Origin: Petunia secreta
Taxonomy: Eukaryota > Streptophyta > Magnoliopsida > Solanales > Solanaceae
Direction: 5' to 3'
DNA: 64,000 bases
Assembly (NCBI GenBank): GCA_029990175.1
Contig: JARKIP010000033.1
Coordinates: 16,413,001-16,477,000 of the forward strand
Below, one piece after another: positions 33,200 through 44,977 of the stretch. Under the pieces are notes generated by a model. That model searched no databases, was not told the DNA's origin, and saw nothing but the letters and a program-made list of their open reading frames with translations. Made by a program: the position numbers and the translations under genes. The first letter of the stretch is position 1, and each line of letters begins with the position of its first letter.

Positions 33200-34465
33200 A
33201 TGGTGACCACACCTCTACCAAGCAAGAGTTCTTCATCCGCCGCGGGCCCGAGGAGAGCACTCCAAGTCGGGCCTTCTTCCACAAAGCAAAAGGGCAAGGC
33301 ACCGGCCAAGCCCAAGGCCAAACAAAAGGAAAAAGGTAAGGCAAAGATACCTAAGGACGCGGTGCCGATACCACGTCCCGGAGGAAAGACACGTTATGGC
33401 ATCACTTTTGTAAAGAGAGGTGAATGCCAAACGTGGTATAAAAATGTGAGGCTTGCGGGGTACATCCCCGAGCAAGCAATTGATAAAAGGAGGGTTATGC
33501 AAAAATATCGAGGGGTGGCCGAGGCGATAATTGCTTTAAAGTGGGACTCGGTATTTGAGAGTCCGGGGCACGCCAACCTTGATTTGGTGCAAGAGCTTTA
33601 TGCCAACTGGGAGCCGGACGACGCATGGAAGGAGGATGATATGGTCACGGTGAGGGGGGTGAGAGTGAAGCTGAATCATACGGCATTGAATGCCTTTCTG
33701 AGGGTCGAGGACCCTGATTATGATGATATGAAGGAGTTCATTAAAAAGCCTGACTACAAGGCTCTGCGAGACACACTTTGTGGCGAGAGCTCCACTCACA
33801 AGTGGGAGCGCAATGCCGCCGGAAGACACAAGTTTATGTACTTCTCGCAGTTTCTCAAACCGGCCCGTGTGTGGATGCGGTTTATCAATGCACGCATATT
33901 ACCATCTTCTCATTATTCCGAGGTCACCAAGACTCGGGCGTGCATGGTATATTTCTTTATGACTGGGAAGCCGGTAAATATAGGCTACTACATGTTGCGA
34001 GTGATGAAGGAGCAACGGAAGTTAGATTCATGTAGTCGCTTGTATTTTGGGAACATCTTGACCCGATATTTGGAGCAGTATGGCGTCCCCGTAGATGAGA
34101 TTGGGGATCGCATTGTCCCTGACATAGGGAAGCCTTTTGATATTTCCTCGGTCAAGGGTGTGACCACTACTGCGCCGGTGAAACTGACGGCTGATGAGTG
34201 GCGGGAGACAGACGCCAACTTGTCTACACGTCAGTATTTGATGATGGAGCAGATGGCCCGGCGGTCGGGCGTGGATTTTGCAGCTATTGATCGCACTGTC
34301 CCTCTACTAGAGACCTCGAAGTGTCTGCTAGGCATGACTCGAGCTGTAGAGATGCCTCCGAAGGAGGATGAGAACACAGATTCGGATATTGCTGCAAACG
34401 ATCCGGACAGTGAGGTTGAGGCGACTGATGCTGAGGGCGGTGGCTCTGATGAGGAGGAGGACTAG
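33200..34465 (+). CDS. Athila 3' ORF, accessory protein of unknown role
   Basis: The chosen ATG (33200) follows an acceptor-like TTGTGTAG and opens MVTTPLPSKSSSSAAGPRR; the frame is open further upstream but without a better start. 421 residues: basic N-terminus rich in K (KPKAKQKEKGKAKIPK), a folded region with LVQELYANWEP, VRGVRVKLNHTALNAFL, YFFMTGKPVNIGYYMLRVM and YLEQYGVPVDE, and a strongly acidic end (SDEEED). No membrane segment. Intact. Athila 3' ORFs are often called env-like, but here nothing supports an envelope; the folded region resembles the 3' ORFs of the two SIRE copia elements. Confidence 0.75.
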   Translation: MVTTPLPSKSSSSAAGPRRALQVGPSSTKQKGKAPAKPKAKQKEKGKAKIPKDAVPIPRPGGKTRYGITFVKRGECQTWYKNVRLAGYIPEQAIDKRRVMQKYRGVAEAIIALKWDSVFESPGHANLDLVQELYANWEPDDAWKEDDMVTVRGVRVKLNHTALNAFLRVEDPDYDDMKEFIKKPDYKALRDTLCGESSTHKWERNAAGRHKFMYFSQFLKPARVWMRFINARILPSSHYSEVTKTRACMVYFFMTGKPVNIGYYMLRVMKEQRKLDSCSRLYFGNILTRYLEQYGVPVDEIGDRIVPDIGKPFDISSVKGVTTTAPVKLTADEWRETDANLSTRQYLMMEQMARRSGVDFAAIDRTVPLLETSKCLLGMTRAVEMPPKEDENTDSDIAANDPDSEVEATDAEGGGSDEEED

Positions 34466-36341
34466 GTCCACACTTCTGCGCACCACCCGGATGTCAGGAC
34501 AGTTTTCTTTTACTTTTGCACTTACTTCTTTGTCGTACTGGGGACATTGCTCAGTTTAAGTGTGGGGTGGGGGTACTGCCCTTTATCTATTTTTGAGGTT
34601 AGGGATGCCTGTACCATAGGATTTTTCTTTTGTCACTTGACTTTATTTTGATTTATTTCTTGCTTTAATATATGAAAAAAAATTAGAAAACAATGAAAAA
34701 TTTTCAAAAAGATTTTCTTTTTAGTCTTTATTAGTGGTACATGTTATCCACCCCATGGTTTTTCTTATGGCCTCGGTTCTTTTCCATGGGGAGGCCTTTG
34801 AACCGGGTAGTTTTTATTTTTATTAGGATTAATATAGTATTAGTTGTTAGATGGCCCTAGACGAAAGGAATAGGTGGAATGCTAGGTGCTTTTGACTTGT
34901 TTGATACCGGTGGACTTAAACTTGTTGCATGTGCTATTTGTGGTGTCTTTTGGTTTGAAATTGTGATGCATGCCTACAAAAAAAAAAATGGAACGACCCC
35001 CTTGAGATACTTGAGTCCACTCGCTTAGCTTTGTTGTGAACCTTTGTGCATTAGTGCTTAATTTTCCACAAGTTGCACTCTAACTGCTTGATTGAGAGTT
35101 GTGATGGAGCCTTTTTGTGTACTGTGTGTGCAATGTGTGTTGTGAGGCATATTCTTATTTTGATCCATGTTTGCATATTGGTGTCTAGAACTTGCCCCGT
35201 CTGTGTGCAAAGGGAAATCCTAGGTTTACTCTAGTCGGAAAATGATACAGGCCTTCTTTTGATTTGCCTACCCCCTTTTTTTTTTTTTTTTTTTGTATAC
35301 ACCTTGGACTTGATTGTTGTGATCTCTTTGACCTTTTTGTTGTCACACACACCCCAATCCTACCCACTTGTTCTAAATTGCTTTCTTTTGGCCCTTTAAC
35401 CTTAACCACTTTAATTGATAATGTGATATTATTGTGGAGTTGTGGTTGAAATATTGGGAGGTTTTTGAGTGGAACCAATAAGGGGAATATTTGATGAATT
35501 GTGTAGTAGTTGATTATGAGCATTGACAAGGTTGGAAAGAAGTGAATAGAAAAAGAAAACAAATGAAAAGAAAAAGAAAACAAATGAAAAGAAAAGAAAA
35601 AAAAAAGAGCAAAGTTGAAAAAAAATTGGAAAAAGAAATAAAGAGAGAAGAATATCCATCCTTGCTAGTGTGTGCTTAAAAGAAACAATTTTCTACTTGT
35701 TGAGAAGGTGTGTGTGAAAGTTGTTGATTGGGTGGCTTTGATGAGACTTGTGCTTAAATTAATTGTGATGTATTAAAGTGCTTAGGGAGGTAGTCACTAT
35801 TACCATATGTATCCTACCCACCCCTTAGCCTACATTACGAGCTTTCTAAAGTCCTAGTTAATCCCGATTGGAGTGAGCTTACATTAGTGGAGTCCTACAC
35901 TACGGGCAAGCCTATGGTACGTTGTGTGTGACATGTGAGACTTTCATGAGAGTGAGTGAATTCATTTGTTATTGCCCCCGTTCTATTCATGATACTTGTT
36001 GTTGTGTGTGATTTTTTTTGGGGGGGGGGGGGCACTCTTTTGTTTCATATTGGTGAGGGCACGTGGTTTGCATGAAATAGGTGAAGTTGATGGTTCTTGG
36101 TTGAGTAGATAGGTGTGATTTTGTGGGAGCATGGTTGTATTAAGTTCGGTTTGTGCATTTGAGCTATTTTGGGGTGGTTGTTCTCATATTTTTGGTTTTG
36201 GTAAATTGTTGGCATGTTGTGGATCCATAGTAGTCATGTGTGCATTGGTTCAATGGTCGGTATCAACCATAGTCATAGGCAGACCTGTTTTACCTAGGTT
36301 GGGAAGTGAGATGTGACTTGCTCGAGGGCGAGCAAAGGTTC
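34466..36341 (+). other. Athila 3' non-coding region
   Basis: About 1.9 kb without a convincing gene. It contains a PPT-like AAGTGTGGGGTGG at 34558, a poly-T run at about 35276-35294, a purine-rich GAAAA repeat at about 35550-35650 and a T/G homopolymer run at about 36009-36031. Confidence 0.6.
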
Positions 36342-36354
36342 AAGTGTGGGGTGG
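36342..36354 (+). other. Athila polypurine tract
   Basis: AAGTGTGGGGTGG directly before the TGATG start of the 3' LTR. The same 13-mer occurs twice more inside the element. Confidence 0.75.
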
Positions 36355-37706
36355 TGATGTTTGGCATTTTATGCCAAGGTTTCCTTAATATTTTTGCATG
36401 TTTGAGCTTGTTATTCGCTCGTTTATAGTTTGTGAATGTGGTTTTACACTAATTTGATGTCGTGCGTGTGTAGGTTGTTACGCAGTGCATTTGGAGCTTT
36501 TAGGAGCTTGATTTAGCAAGGAATGATTGGAAGTTGATTGAGGATTGAATTGAGCACACAAGGGCATGACACGAGCGAGATTTCGGACCAAGGAAAAAGG
36601 CAGTTTGGCTGGGCGCTTTGGGGCACGTGGCGTGCCAGCTATGGCGCCCAGTGCCCCAGCGCGATTTCTCACGCGTCGCATGGCAAGGCGGAGGAAGTTT
36701 GGCATCTTCTGCTTGACTTGGCGCGTTACGAGGCGCGGGGCGCCCGTTATAGCGCCCCTTGTGCGGATTTTCACTTCCTATTCCGTCTAGCATTGGGTCT
36801 AACTTATTACTAGGTGTTTGTAAACATTATAAATAGTATTTTTTTACTTAGTTTTTGAAGGGAGTTCTTACTTTGGAGCAATATTGAGAGCAACATACTC
36901 ATTGAACAAGGGTTTATTCCTAATCTTTCATATATTACATCAATTACTTCATTATTACACCAAATCTTTGCCTTGTGATTATGAATATGTGTGGCTAAAC
37001 TTTACGTTCTAGGGTTAGAGTACTACATGAAGGTTGATTGTTTGAAGATTGATTCCCATTAATTGAATCCCATAACGGGTTGCTTATTCTTTCTTGATTT
37101 CACTTGTATAATTGTTAGAGCTCGATAATTACACATTATCTATGGTTTTTGGATTGAACTCGAAAGAGAGAATTTAATTACGTAATAAGAAAGAATAGAA
37201 CTAGTTTATGAACCCGGGCATCGGGGAACCAATTTGCGAGTAGGATAGACATATACTTGCTTGCCTAGTTTAACTCATTACATGATTCGTTAATGCGTGC
37301 ATGTGATTTAACCCATAGACATATAGGGATTGAAGTAGCTTGCATAGACTGTGAAGAACTGAAAGGTTTTCACAGTTACATTTACTCTGTCAGTTAGTAA
37401 CCTGGGATTTAAGAAGTGGAATCAATTAGATACATCAACTGGATTGTTCGTAACTCTGACCCTGGACCGTCCTCTTAATATTGTTAACAACCAAAGTATT
37501 GCATCATTGCTTGACTACACTTCTTGCACGTTAATTATTGCTTTTTAGTTACAAAAACTCTTACCATCAAAGAAAAAGATCTCTGAGTAGTTTGTTAGAA
37601 ATTGTTTGTTAAGTATCAGTCTGCTTAGTCCTCGTGGGAACGATACTCGATTTATTACTTTATTACTTGTCGACCGCGTATACTTGCGTGTGCGTTGGGA
37701 GCAACA
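36355..37706 (+). repeat. Athila 3' LTR
   Basis: 1,352 bp, unbroken; it shows the empty site of the SIRE insertion (TATAAATAG at 36828-36836). Ends GAGCAACA, followed by GTCGA and the resumed Tat LTR. Confidence 0.92.
36828..36836 (+). promoter_or_regulatory. TATA box of Athila LTR
   Basis: TATAAATAG at a position typical for U3. In the 5' LTR the same box is split by the SIRE copy. Confidence 0.6.
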
Positions 37707-37711
37707 GTCGA

Positions 37712-38650
37712 TTTCAAGTAAGTATAAGTTATTGCTGGCGATATATGATCTGTGGCAATTAAACAAGAAGTTGCTTACGTCTATCCTATTCTTGAATAAA
37801 CTAAATGAACATGCACGATGCTATTGTTTAACGATGACTTGATAAGTAATCGATCGCTAACTGATGAAGGAATCGTATGTATTAAATACCAAACGATGAT
37901 TTTACTTTAGCAGGATCTCGATCAAGATGTGTTTATTGGTTCGGTGATAGCAACAACAATAAGTGAACGAAGTAAAACAGTCAATAAACAAGTATACGAT
38001 GGGCGACAAATTAATGAGCGATCGGACAAACAACAATGAACCAACGAAATTAAGCAATAATGAATAAACGAAATAAAATAAAGCTTATTGTATTCGTAGT
38101 CGAAGATCAGCGCTTCGATGAAGAGATGATTTCCTCCTCCAAAGTAAAGCCAAACTGTGGTGGAACAATGGCGGTGTAACATTAATAATGGTGGTAATGT
38201 GAGAATAGTGGCTGCTGAGTGCAACAGTAATGAAATCTTAAGGGGAGATTATTGTTCAGAAGAACGTAACCTTACAATGGGAGGCGCGGGGGTCTATTTA
38301 TAGGTGAAGAGTCAAACCCTAATAGGACTCCATCATTTGCACGTCTTCCCACAATCTGATAAGGCCGTTATCAACGTTTAACAGTTTTTGCAAATAAAGG
38401 GATCAGATAAGAATCTGCAACGACATCATCCTGTGTCTTCGGAGAAATTACTTCGATCAATGAAACTGAACAGTTGTCTTCGGTAACCACTTCTACCCAG
38501 CGACGTCTGACTTATCCCCGATTTTGGTGCTGATCCTGCCATGTCGACGAACACGTGTCGCCACGTGTTCGGACGATTTTCGACCAATACAAAGTTAAAT
38601 GTCTAATTTTCTTATACTAAATAGATTCCTTAAATCGATTCTACGAAATA
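37712..38650 (-). repeat. 5' LTR of Tat-lineage element, outer part (end approximate)
   Basis: Resumes the LTR interrupted at 15428. On the minus strand a CCTATAAATAGAC promoter-like box is present (38295-38305), consistent with transcription toward the PBS at 15.1 kb. The outer end is not defined because the second LTR copy was not found; it may reach further right. Confidence 0.55.
38295..38305 (-). promoter_or_regulatory. TATA box of Tat LTR
   Basis: CTATAAATAGA on the minus strand, in the U3-side part of the LTR. Confidence 0.5.
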
Positions 38651-39284
38651 AGAAGGTGATAACATACGATAAGGCATGATTATGAGTATGATTGTGATCT
38701 TCTTATAGGCGAAAAGAAATAAATTGAGAAAAATAAAATAAGTATGATTTGTAATCTACTTATTAGAAAAAAATTAAATTGAAAAGCCAATTTATTCTAA
38801 AGTATACCCCGTGTGTTACTTGATACAATTTTGTTTCAAACAGTCAAAGCGTAACGACAAGAGGCAATAAACAACAAACAATTTTCTAAGAGTTGAAATG
38901 CGTCAAAAGGCAACTGTGCTTGCACAGGACTCGAGGGTGCCTAACACCTTCCCGAGAGTCAATCGAGATCCTTACCCGAAACTTTGACACAGACGATTTA
39001 CGAGTCATAGGTGTTCCAAGGTACCTACTTTGGTGACTTGGCACACCTTTAACTTGTCAAGTGGCGCCTCTGAATCTCTTACCTTAAAATACCCAATCAC
39101 TGCCTTTCGTGAAAAAGAGGTTGTGACACCCCTAATGAGAGGAGACCTAAAATTCTAAAGTTCACATGAATATCTAAAGTTGAACTTCAGTCCTAAAAGG
39201 ACCCCAAGGTCTGAATTTCATTGAGTGGCTAGAAATTAAATAATTATTTAAAACTTAAATGGCTCATCTAAAATGACCTGTTTC
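38651..39284. other. Non-coding, LTR-like remnant
   Basis: No ORF. At 38930-39010 the stretch around GAGGGTGCCTAACACCTTCCCGAG resembles, in reverse complement, the R/U5 part of other plant gypsy LTRs. Bases 39280-39284 (GTTTC) are the left target duplication of the next element. Confidence 0.4.
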
Positions 39285-39432
39285 TGCACTTCCCCATTTT
39301 CTTTTAAGATTTATACTAGTTTCTCGGCACGTGCGTTGTATGTGTAGGTCGAGTGTAGTAGTACTAAACAGTTTTGTGAAAGCTTTGAGTAAATAATCGT
39401 ACAAAAAAGAATAAAGTATAACTTAATAGTGT

Positions 39433-40227
39433 GCTTGAAAAATTTAAATATTTGGAGTTTAAAGTTTCAAAGACTCCTATTGATGTGAACCTTGCTCTTA
39501 AAAAGAACAAAGGTCAAAGCACGTCGCAACGGGATTATGCTCGTGTTTTGGGAAGTTTGATGTACATCATGAATTGTACTCGTCCAGATATAGCTTGTGC
39601 TATAAGTAAACTAAGTCGATACACGAGTAATCCAAATCAAACTCATTGGTTGGCAATGAAACGTGTTTTGGGATATTTAAAATACACCCAAAGACTTTGC
39701 ATTGCATTATAACAAGTATCCTGCAGTCATTGAAGGATATTGTGATGCCAATTGGATCACCGGCACAACTGATTCTAATTCCACAAGTGGATATATTTTC
39801 GCACTTAGTGGAGGAGCGGTGTCTTGGAAATCGTCCAAGCAAACGTGTATTGCCCGCTCTACAATGGAAGCTGAATTTATAGCTTTAGATAAAGCCGGTG
39901 AAGAAGCTGAATGGCTTCGGAACTTTTTGGAAGACATTCCGTTCTGGCCTAAACCGTTGACACCAATTTGTATACATTATGATAGTCAATCGGCTATAGA
40001 AAGTGCGAGGAATGTCATGTATAACGGTAAGAATCGTCACATACGACGAAGGCATAAAACCGTTAGGGACCTACTCTCTAGAGGAATTACCACCATTGAT
40101 TACGTGAAATCAAGGGATAATGTATCGGATCCGCTTACAAAAGACCTAACTAGAGAGGCGGTTGAGTGTTCATCGAAGGGAATGGGACTATGGCCAAGGA
40201 CAAGTCATCACGGCGGTAACTCTACCT
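39433..40227 (+). pseudogene. Copia RT C-terminus and RNase H inside 5' LTR
   Basis: Starts in the RT thumb region (FKVSKTPIDVNLALKK, ARVLGSLMYIMNCTRPDIA), then RNase H with YCDANWITGTTDSNSTSGY, STMEAEFIALD and DSQSAIES. A one-base insertion at about 39692 splits it. The typical C-terminus (SSKGMGLWPRTSHHGGNST) is present. Without the rest of RT it cannot act. Confidence 0.85.
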
Positions 40228-40787
40228 AGGAGACTGGAGATCCCAAGAACTAGGTTCAAGGAGAATACAAAGTTGTGTATGACGGTCTAACATTGTCAAT
40301 TAAATATTTGGTCCATTCTCGTGATGAGACAATGTTCAAGTACCAAGGATAAAATGCTAGAGGTATTTTTTAATGATTATCTAAGTTTGATATTGTAATT
40401 GTCAAACAGTGTATATCTATAGGATTACACGTTTAGAAATCACCTATGTAAGTGTGAAGTGGAAGCCGCTTCAAGGAGAATTCGGTATGGCCAGTTCTCT
40501 AAGCACTTATAAAACCAGGCGGTGTTCATGGCTGAAACGAACACAACAGTGAGAACCAAATACGGTTAAGGGTTAGTTGTTTGACTTACGTTGTCTAGGT
40601 ATACACCAAAGCTCAACGGTTCAAAGATATCAAATCTACCGATTGATCGAGTATATCCGATGTATGTTCACTACGGAAAGTTCAAAGGGAAACCTACTTA
40701 TCCGGATGCAACTAATTCTTTCTTGCAAATCACACAAGTCTGTCATGCATATTTATAACATAGTCATTCCCCATTCATATGGGGGAT

Positions 40788-41769
40788 TGTTGGGTTTAGT
40801 GGAAGAATATGAATGGGAAATGGGTGAAAGGTGAAAATATTTCTTTTTGTAAGGAAATGCACTTTCTCCCACATTGGTAGAGGAAAAGGCTTTTGTTGGG
40901 TTTAAATAGAGATTTACTTCTCTTAGCTCTTAAAAGGGTTGAGAAGAAGGGAAGCCTCGCGCCGTTGTCGTCACTCGTCTCGGCTTCAGCTTCGGCTTCG
41001 GATTCGGATTCGGTCAATTGATATGATTGATTGACTTAAATTTTTGGACCAACAAAACTAAAATATTAATTAATTAATATTTTAATCCGTTTTTGTAACG
41101 GGCAGTTTAAGTGAGTTCAGTATCGGGCAGCTGAAGTGAGTTCAGTACCGGGCAGCTGAAGTGACATCAGCAGATTAATTCCTCCACGTTTTCCCTCCAC
41201 GTTTTTGCATTAAAGTCAGTCATTAGTGGTAGATTAATTCCTCCATATTAAAGTTAGTCATTAGTGGTGGATTAATTCTCCCATGTTTTCTCATTAAATG
41301 CCGCCGTGTCTCTTCGTCTGCCCTTGGGTGGCCATATAAACTGGTCATTAGTCAGTCCTTGAGACATAGAGATATAAACAGAGACTCAACCTCGGACAGA
41401 GGATAGACACAACCTCGGACAGAGGACAGACGAAACCTTGGGCAGAGGATAGAAATACTCGGGCAGAGAAAAACACTGACAGAAAACATATCTTACTGCA
41501 TCCCCTCTCTTTCTGCATATTAAGTGAGTCGTGTGATTTGCTCCGTTCTTGTGTATTCGCCGTGTTCTACCGTTTGAAGTGCCGCTACGGTAGAACTGTT
41601 ATCCCGTTCCATCCTGGGAGAAATTAACCCGTGAACCTTGGGCATTGTGAGGGGTTTAGATTTCTTAAGGAGACACAAGTAACTTGTGGGCTCGGGATTG
41701 TCCTATTACTAACAAATTATATACTGCAGGTTTTTGTATCTTCTAATTTATTTGAACGCAGGAGAAACA
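40788..41769 (+). repeat. Ordinary copia LTR nested in composite 5' LTR
   Basis: Starts TGTTGGGTTTAG right after ATGGGGGAT. A TTTAAATAG promoter-like box is at about 40901-40909. A row of CGGGCAGCTGAAGTGA-type units (about 41099-41170) and GGACAGAGGA units (about 41390-41450) follow. The matching copy is 45536-46542. Confidence 0.7.
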
Positions 41770-41826
41770 AGCTTAAGAAATTTACGTTATTTATTTTTCT
41801 GCGCTTAAATAAATATTGTTTAAGAG
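41770..41826 (+). other. Leader between composite 5' LTR and gag, no canonical PBS
   Basis: 57 bases, AT-rich, ending in the ATG context AAGAGATGAC. The usual TGGTATCAGAGC is absent. Confidence 0.5.
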
Positions 41827-42740
41827 ATGACAAATGGAGTGGATCCAACTGTCCCTGTTGGGAATACTAATGCTACCACAGGTTATGGTGCTGATGGGCC
41901 TAGCCGTGCTGCTGCAACGGTTATGCCACCTGCAGAAAAGCCGGGGAAGTTTTTTGGTGTGGACTTTAAGAGGTGGCAGCAAAAGATGTTCTTTTATCTG
42001 ACCACCTTAAGCCTGCAAAGGTTTATTAAGGAGGATGCTCCAGTCCTGACTGATGAAACACCTGAAAACGAACGCTTCCTTGTGATTGAGGCTTGGACGA
42101 ATTCTGACTTCCTATGCAAGAATTATATTCTAAGTAGCTTGGAAGATGACTTGTACAACATTTATAGTAATGTTGAAACGTCAAAGAAACTGTGGAATGC
42201 ATTGGAAAAGAAATATAAGACTGAAGATGCTGGACTAAAGAATTTGTGGCTGCCAAATTTCTGGATTATAAAATGGTGGATAACAAATCTGTTGTGTCCC
42301 AAGTCCAAGAACTTCAAGTCCTTATCCATGATCTCCTTGCTGAAGGTTTGGTGATCAACGGGGCGTTTCAAGTTGCAGCCATGATTGAAAAGTTACCTCC
42401 ATTGTGGAAGGACTTTAAAAATTACTTGAAACATAAGCGCAAGGAGATGACCCTTGAAGATTTGATTGTTCGCTTAAGAATTGAAGAGGACAACAAATCA
42501 GCTGAAAAGAAGGCTCGTGGAAATGCTACAATAGCGGGAGCAAATATTGTTGAGCATAATCCAAATAAGAGAAAGAAGCCTTCTGGAGGGAAGACCAACC
42601 CTAGCAAGAAAAAGTTCAAGGAAAATTGCTACAACTGTGGCAAGAGTGGACATAAGTCCGCAGACTGTCGTACTGCCAAGAAGGACAGGAAAAAGGAAAA
42701 AGGTCAAGCAAACATGGTTGAAGACAATAAATTGTCTTAA
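41827..42740 (+). pseudogene. Copia gag (Tnt1-94-like), one frameshift
   Basis: ATG at 41827 (MTNGVDPTVPV), gag core with FFGVDFKRWQQKMFFYL and KLWNALEKKYKTEDA. A frameshift at about 42240 leads into VAAKFLDYKMVDNKS. Zinc knuckle CYNCGKSGHKSADC at about 42628. Closed by TAA at 42738, in the same frame as the protease that follows. Confidence 0.8.
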
Positions 42741-42743
42741 GGA

Positions 42744-43064
42744 GTGCAAGACATTGATCTGTGCGCTATGATTTCTGAATGCAACTTAGTTGGAAATCCT
42801 AAAGAATGGTGGATTGATTCAGGAGCCACCCGCCATGTTTGTGCTGTAAAGGAAGCCTTTGCTTCATATGCTCCCGCTGGACCTGATAAGGCGCTCTCTA
42901 TGGGCAATTCTGCAATGGCCAAAATTGAGGGATATGGAAAGATATTCCTCAAAATGACGTCTGGCAAGGTTGTAACTCTGAACAATGTTCTTCACGTTCC
43001 TGAAATAAGGAAGAACTTGGTGTCAACTGCACTTCTCGTTAAACTAAGAATGAGCTGTATGTAG
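42744..43064 (+). pseudogene. Copia protease region
   Basis: In frame with gag: WWIDSGATRHVC catalytic motif and FLKMTSGKVVTLNNVLHVPE. A short deletion near 43040 shifts the frame into the integrase, whose reading resumes with NELYVGKGYLTEG. Confidence 0.75.
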
Positions 43065-44032
43065 GAAAAGGTTACCTGACTGAGGGCCTTTTCAAACTCA
43101 ATGTAATGGTCATTGACACTATGAATAAAACTGCAGCTTCTTGTTATTTACTTGAGTCAAATAATTTATGGCATTCTCGTTTGGGATATGTCAATTATAA
43201 AACCTTCCGGAAAATGATCAATTTGGAAGTATTGCCTAAATTTGATTTCAAGAAGTCAAAATGTCAAATATGTGTTGAGTCTAAATATACGAAACACCCT
43301 TACAAGTCAATTGAAAGGGATTCTGAACCATTAGAGTTAATTCATACGGACATTTGTGATATAAAGTCAATACCATCTCGCGGTGGAAAGAACTATTTCA
43401 TAACTTTTATTGACGATAGCACTCGTTACTGCTATGTTTATTTACTTAGTAGTAAAGATGAGGCAATTGACGCATTCAAGCAATACAAAAATGAAGTTGA
43501 AACGCAACTTAGCAAAAAGATAAAAATGATAAGAAGTGATAGGGGTGGAGAATATGAATCTCCTTTTGAACAAATATGTTTGGAATATGGCATTATTCAT
43601 CAAACAACTGCCCCCTACACGCCTCAATCTAATGGGATTGCGGAAAGGAAAAATCGAACATTAAAAGAGATGATGAATGCCTTGTTGATAAGTTCGGGTC
43701 TACCCCAGAACTTGTGGGGGGAAGCCTTATTCACGGCTAATCAAATACTCAATCGAGTTCTCCATAGCAAAACACTTTCCATTCCATATGAAAAGTGGAA
43801 AGGAAGGAAGCCCAACTTGAATTACTTCAAAGTGTGGGGGTGTTTGGCAAAGGTGCAAGTTCCAAAACCCAAAAGGGTTAAGATTGGACCGAAAACAGTT
43901 GATTGTGTTTTCATTGGGTATGCTATAAACAGTAAAGCATATCGGTTTCTGGTTCATAAATCAGAAAATCCCGACATTATGTTAATACGGTGATGGAATC
44001 AGACAATGTTGAATTCTTTGAAACTATATATC
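43065..44032 (+). pseudogene. Copia integrase, then abrupt loss of RT
   Basis: Zinc finger LWHSRLGYVN to CQICVESKYTK, core DDSTRYCYVY, RSDRGGEY and IAERKNRTLKEM, followed by LWGEALFTANQILNRV. A frame change near 43985 continues as NTVMESDNVEFFETIY and ends at 44032, exactly where the composite 3' LTR begins. The RT fingers and palm are missing. Confidence 0.8.
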
Positions 44033-44180
44033 TGCACTTCCCCATTTTCTTTTAAGATTTATACTAGTTTATCGGCACGTGCGTTGTATGTGTAGGTCGA
44101 GTGTAGTAGTACTAAACAGTTTTGTGAAAGCTTTGAGTAAATAATCGTACAAAAAAGAATAAAGTATAACTTAATAGTGT

Positions 44181-44977
44181 GCTTGAAAAATTTAAATATT
44201 TGGAGTTTAAAGTTTCAAAGACTCCTATTGATGTGAACCTTGCTCTTAAAAAGAACAAAGGTCAAAGCACGTCGCAACGGGATTATGCTCGTGTTTTGGG
44301 AAGTTTGATGTACATCATGAATTGTACTCGTCCAAGATATAGCTTGTGCTATAAGTAAACTAAGTCGATACACGAGTAATCCAAATCAAACTCATTGGTT
44401 GGCAATGAAACGTGTTTTGGGATATTTAAAATACACCCAAGACTTTGCATTACATTATAACAAGTATCCTGCAGTCATTGAAGGATATTGTGATGCCAAT
44501 TGGATCACCGGCACAACTGATTCTAAGTCCACAAGTGGATATATTTTCGCACTTGGTGGAGGAGCGGTGTCTTGGAAATCGTCCAAGCAAACGTGTATTG
44601 CCCGCTCTACAATGGAAGCTGAATTTATAGCTTTAGATAAAGCCGGTGAAGAAGCTGAATGGCTTCGGAACTTTTTGGAATACATTCCATTCTGGCCTTA
44701 ACCGTTGACACCAATTTGTATACATTGTGATAGTCAATCGGCTATAGGAAGAGCTAGGAATGTCATGTATAACGGTAAGAATCGTCACATACGACGAAGG
44801 CATAAAACCGTTAGGGACCTACTCTCTAGAGGAATTATCACCATTGATTACGTGAAATCAAGGGATAATGTATCGGATCCGCTTACAAAAGACCTAACTA
44901 GAGAGGCGGTTGAGTGTTCATCGAAGGGAATGGGACTACGGCCAAGGACAAGTCATCACGGCGGTAACTCTACCTAG
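44181..44977 (+). pseudogene. Copia RT C-terminus and RNase H inside 3' LTR
   Basis: Same content as 39433-40227. Here a base is inserted at about 44335 and TAA occurs at 44699, while the shift near 39692 in the other copy is absent, so the two copies decayed independently after insertion. Confidence 0.85.

Larger units (their letters stand above)
15429..37706 (+). mobile_element. Athila-lineage Ty3/gypsy element, nested, with its own insertion
   Basis: Bounded by LTRs that start TGATGTTTGGC and end GAGCAACA (1,353 bp after removing the nested copia; 1,352 bp on the right). PBS of the TGGCGCCGTTGC type, gag-pol with the DLGAS protease, and a 3' accessory ORF are all typical of Athila. It is inserted in the 5' LTR of the minus-strand Tat element, and carries a SIRE copia in its own 5' LTR. 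Confidence 0.85.
39285..41769 (+). repeat. Composite 5' LTR
   Basis: Matches 44033-46542 closely over its whole length. Contents in order: about 148 bp of unknown sequence, RT tail and RNase H (39433-40227), 3' non-coding, PPT (40779-40787), ordinary LTR (40788-41769). Confidence 0.8.

Noticed and set aside
39310..39345. Helitron terminus (CTAG-like end with a CGGCACGTGCG palindrome)
   Set aside because: Suggestive only; no partner end, and the surrounding repeat boundaries fit LTR ends with a 5-bp TSD better.
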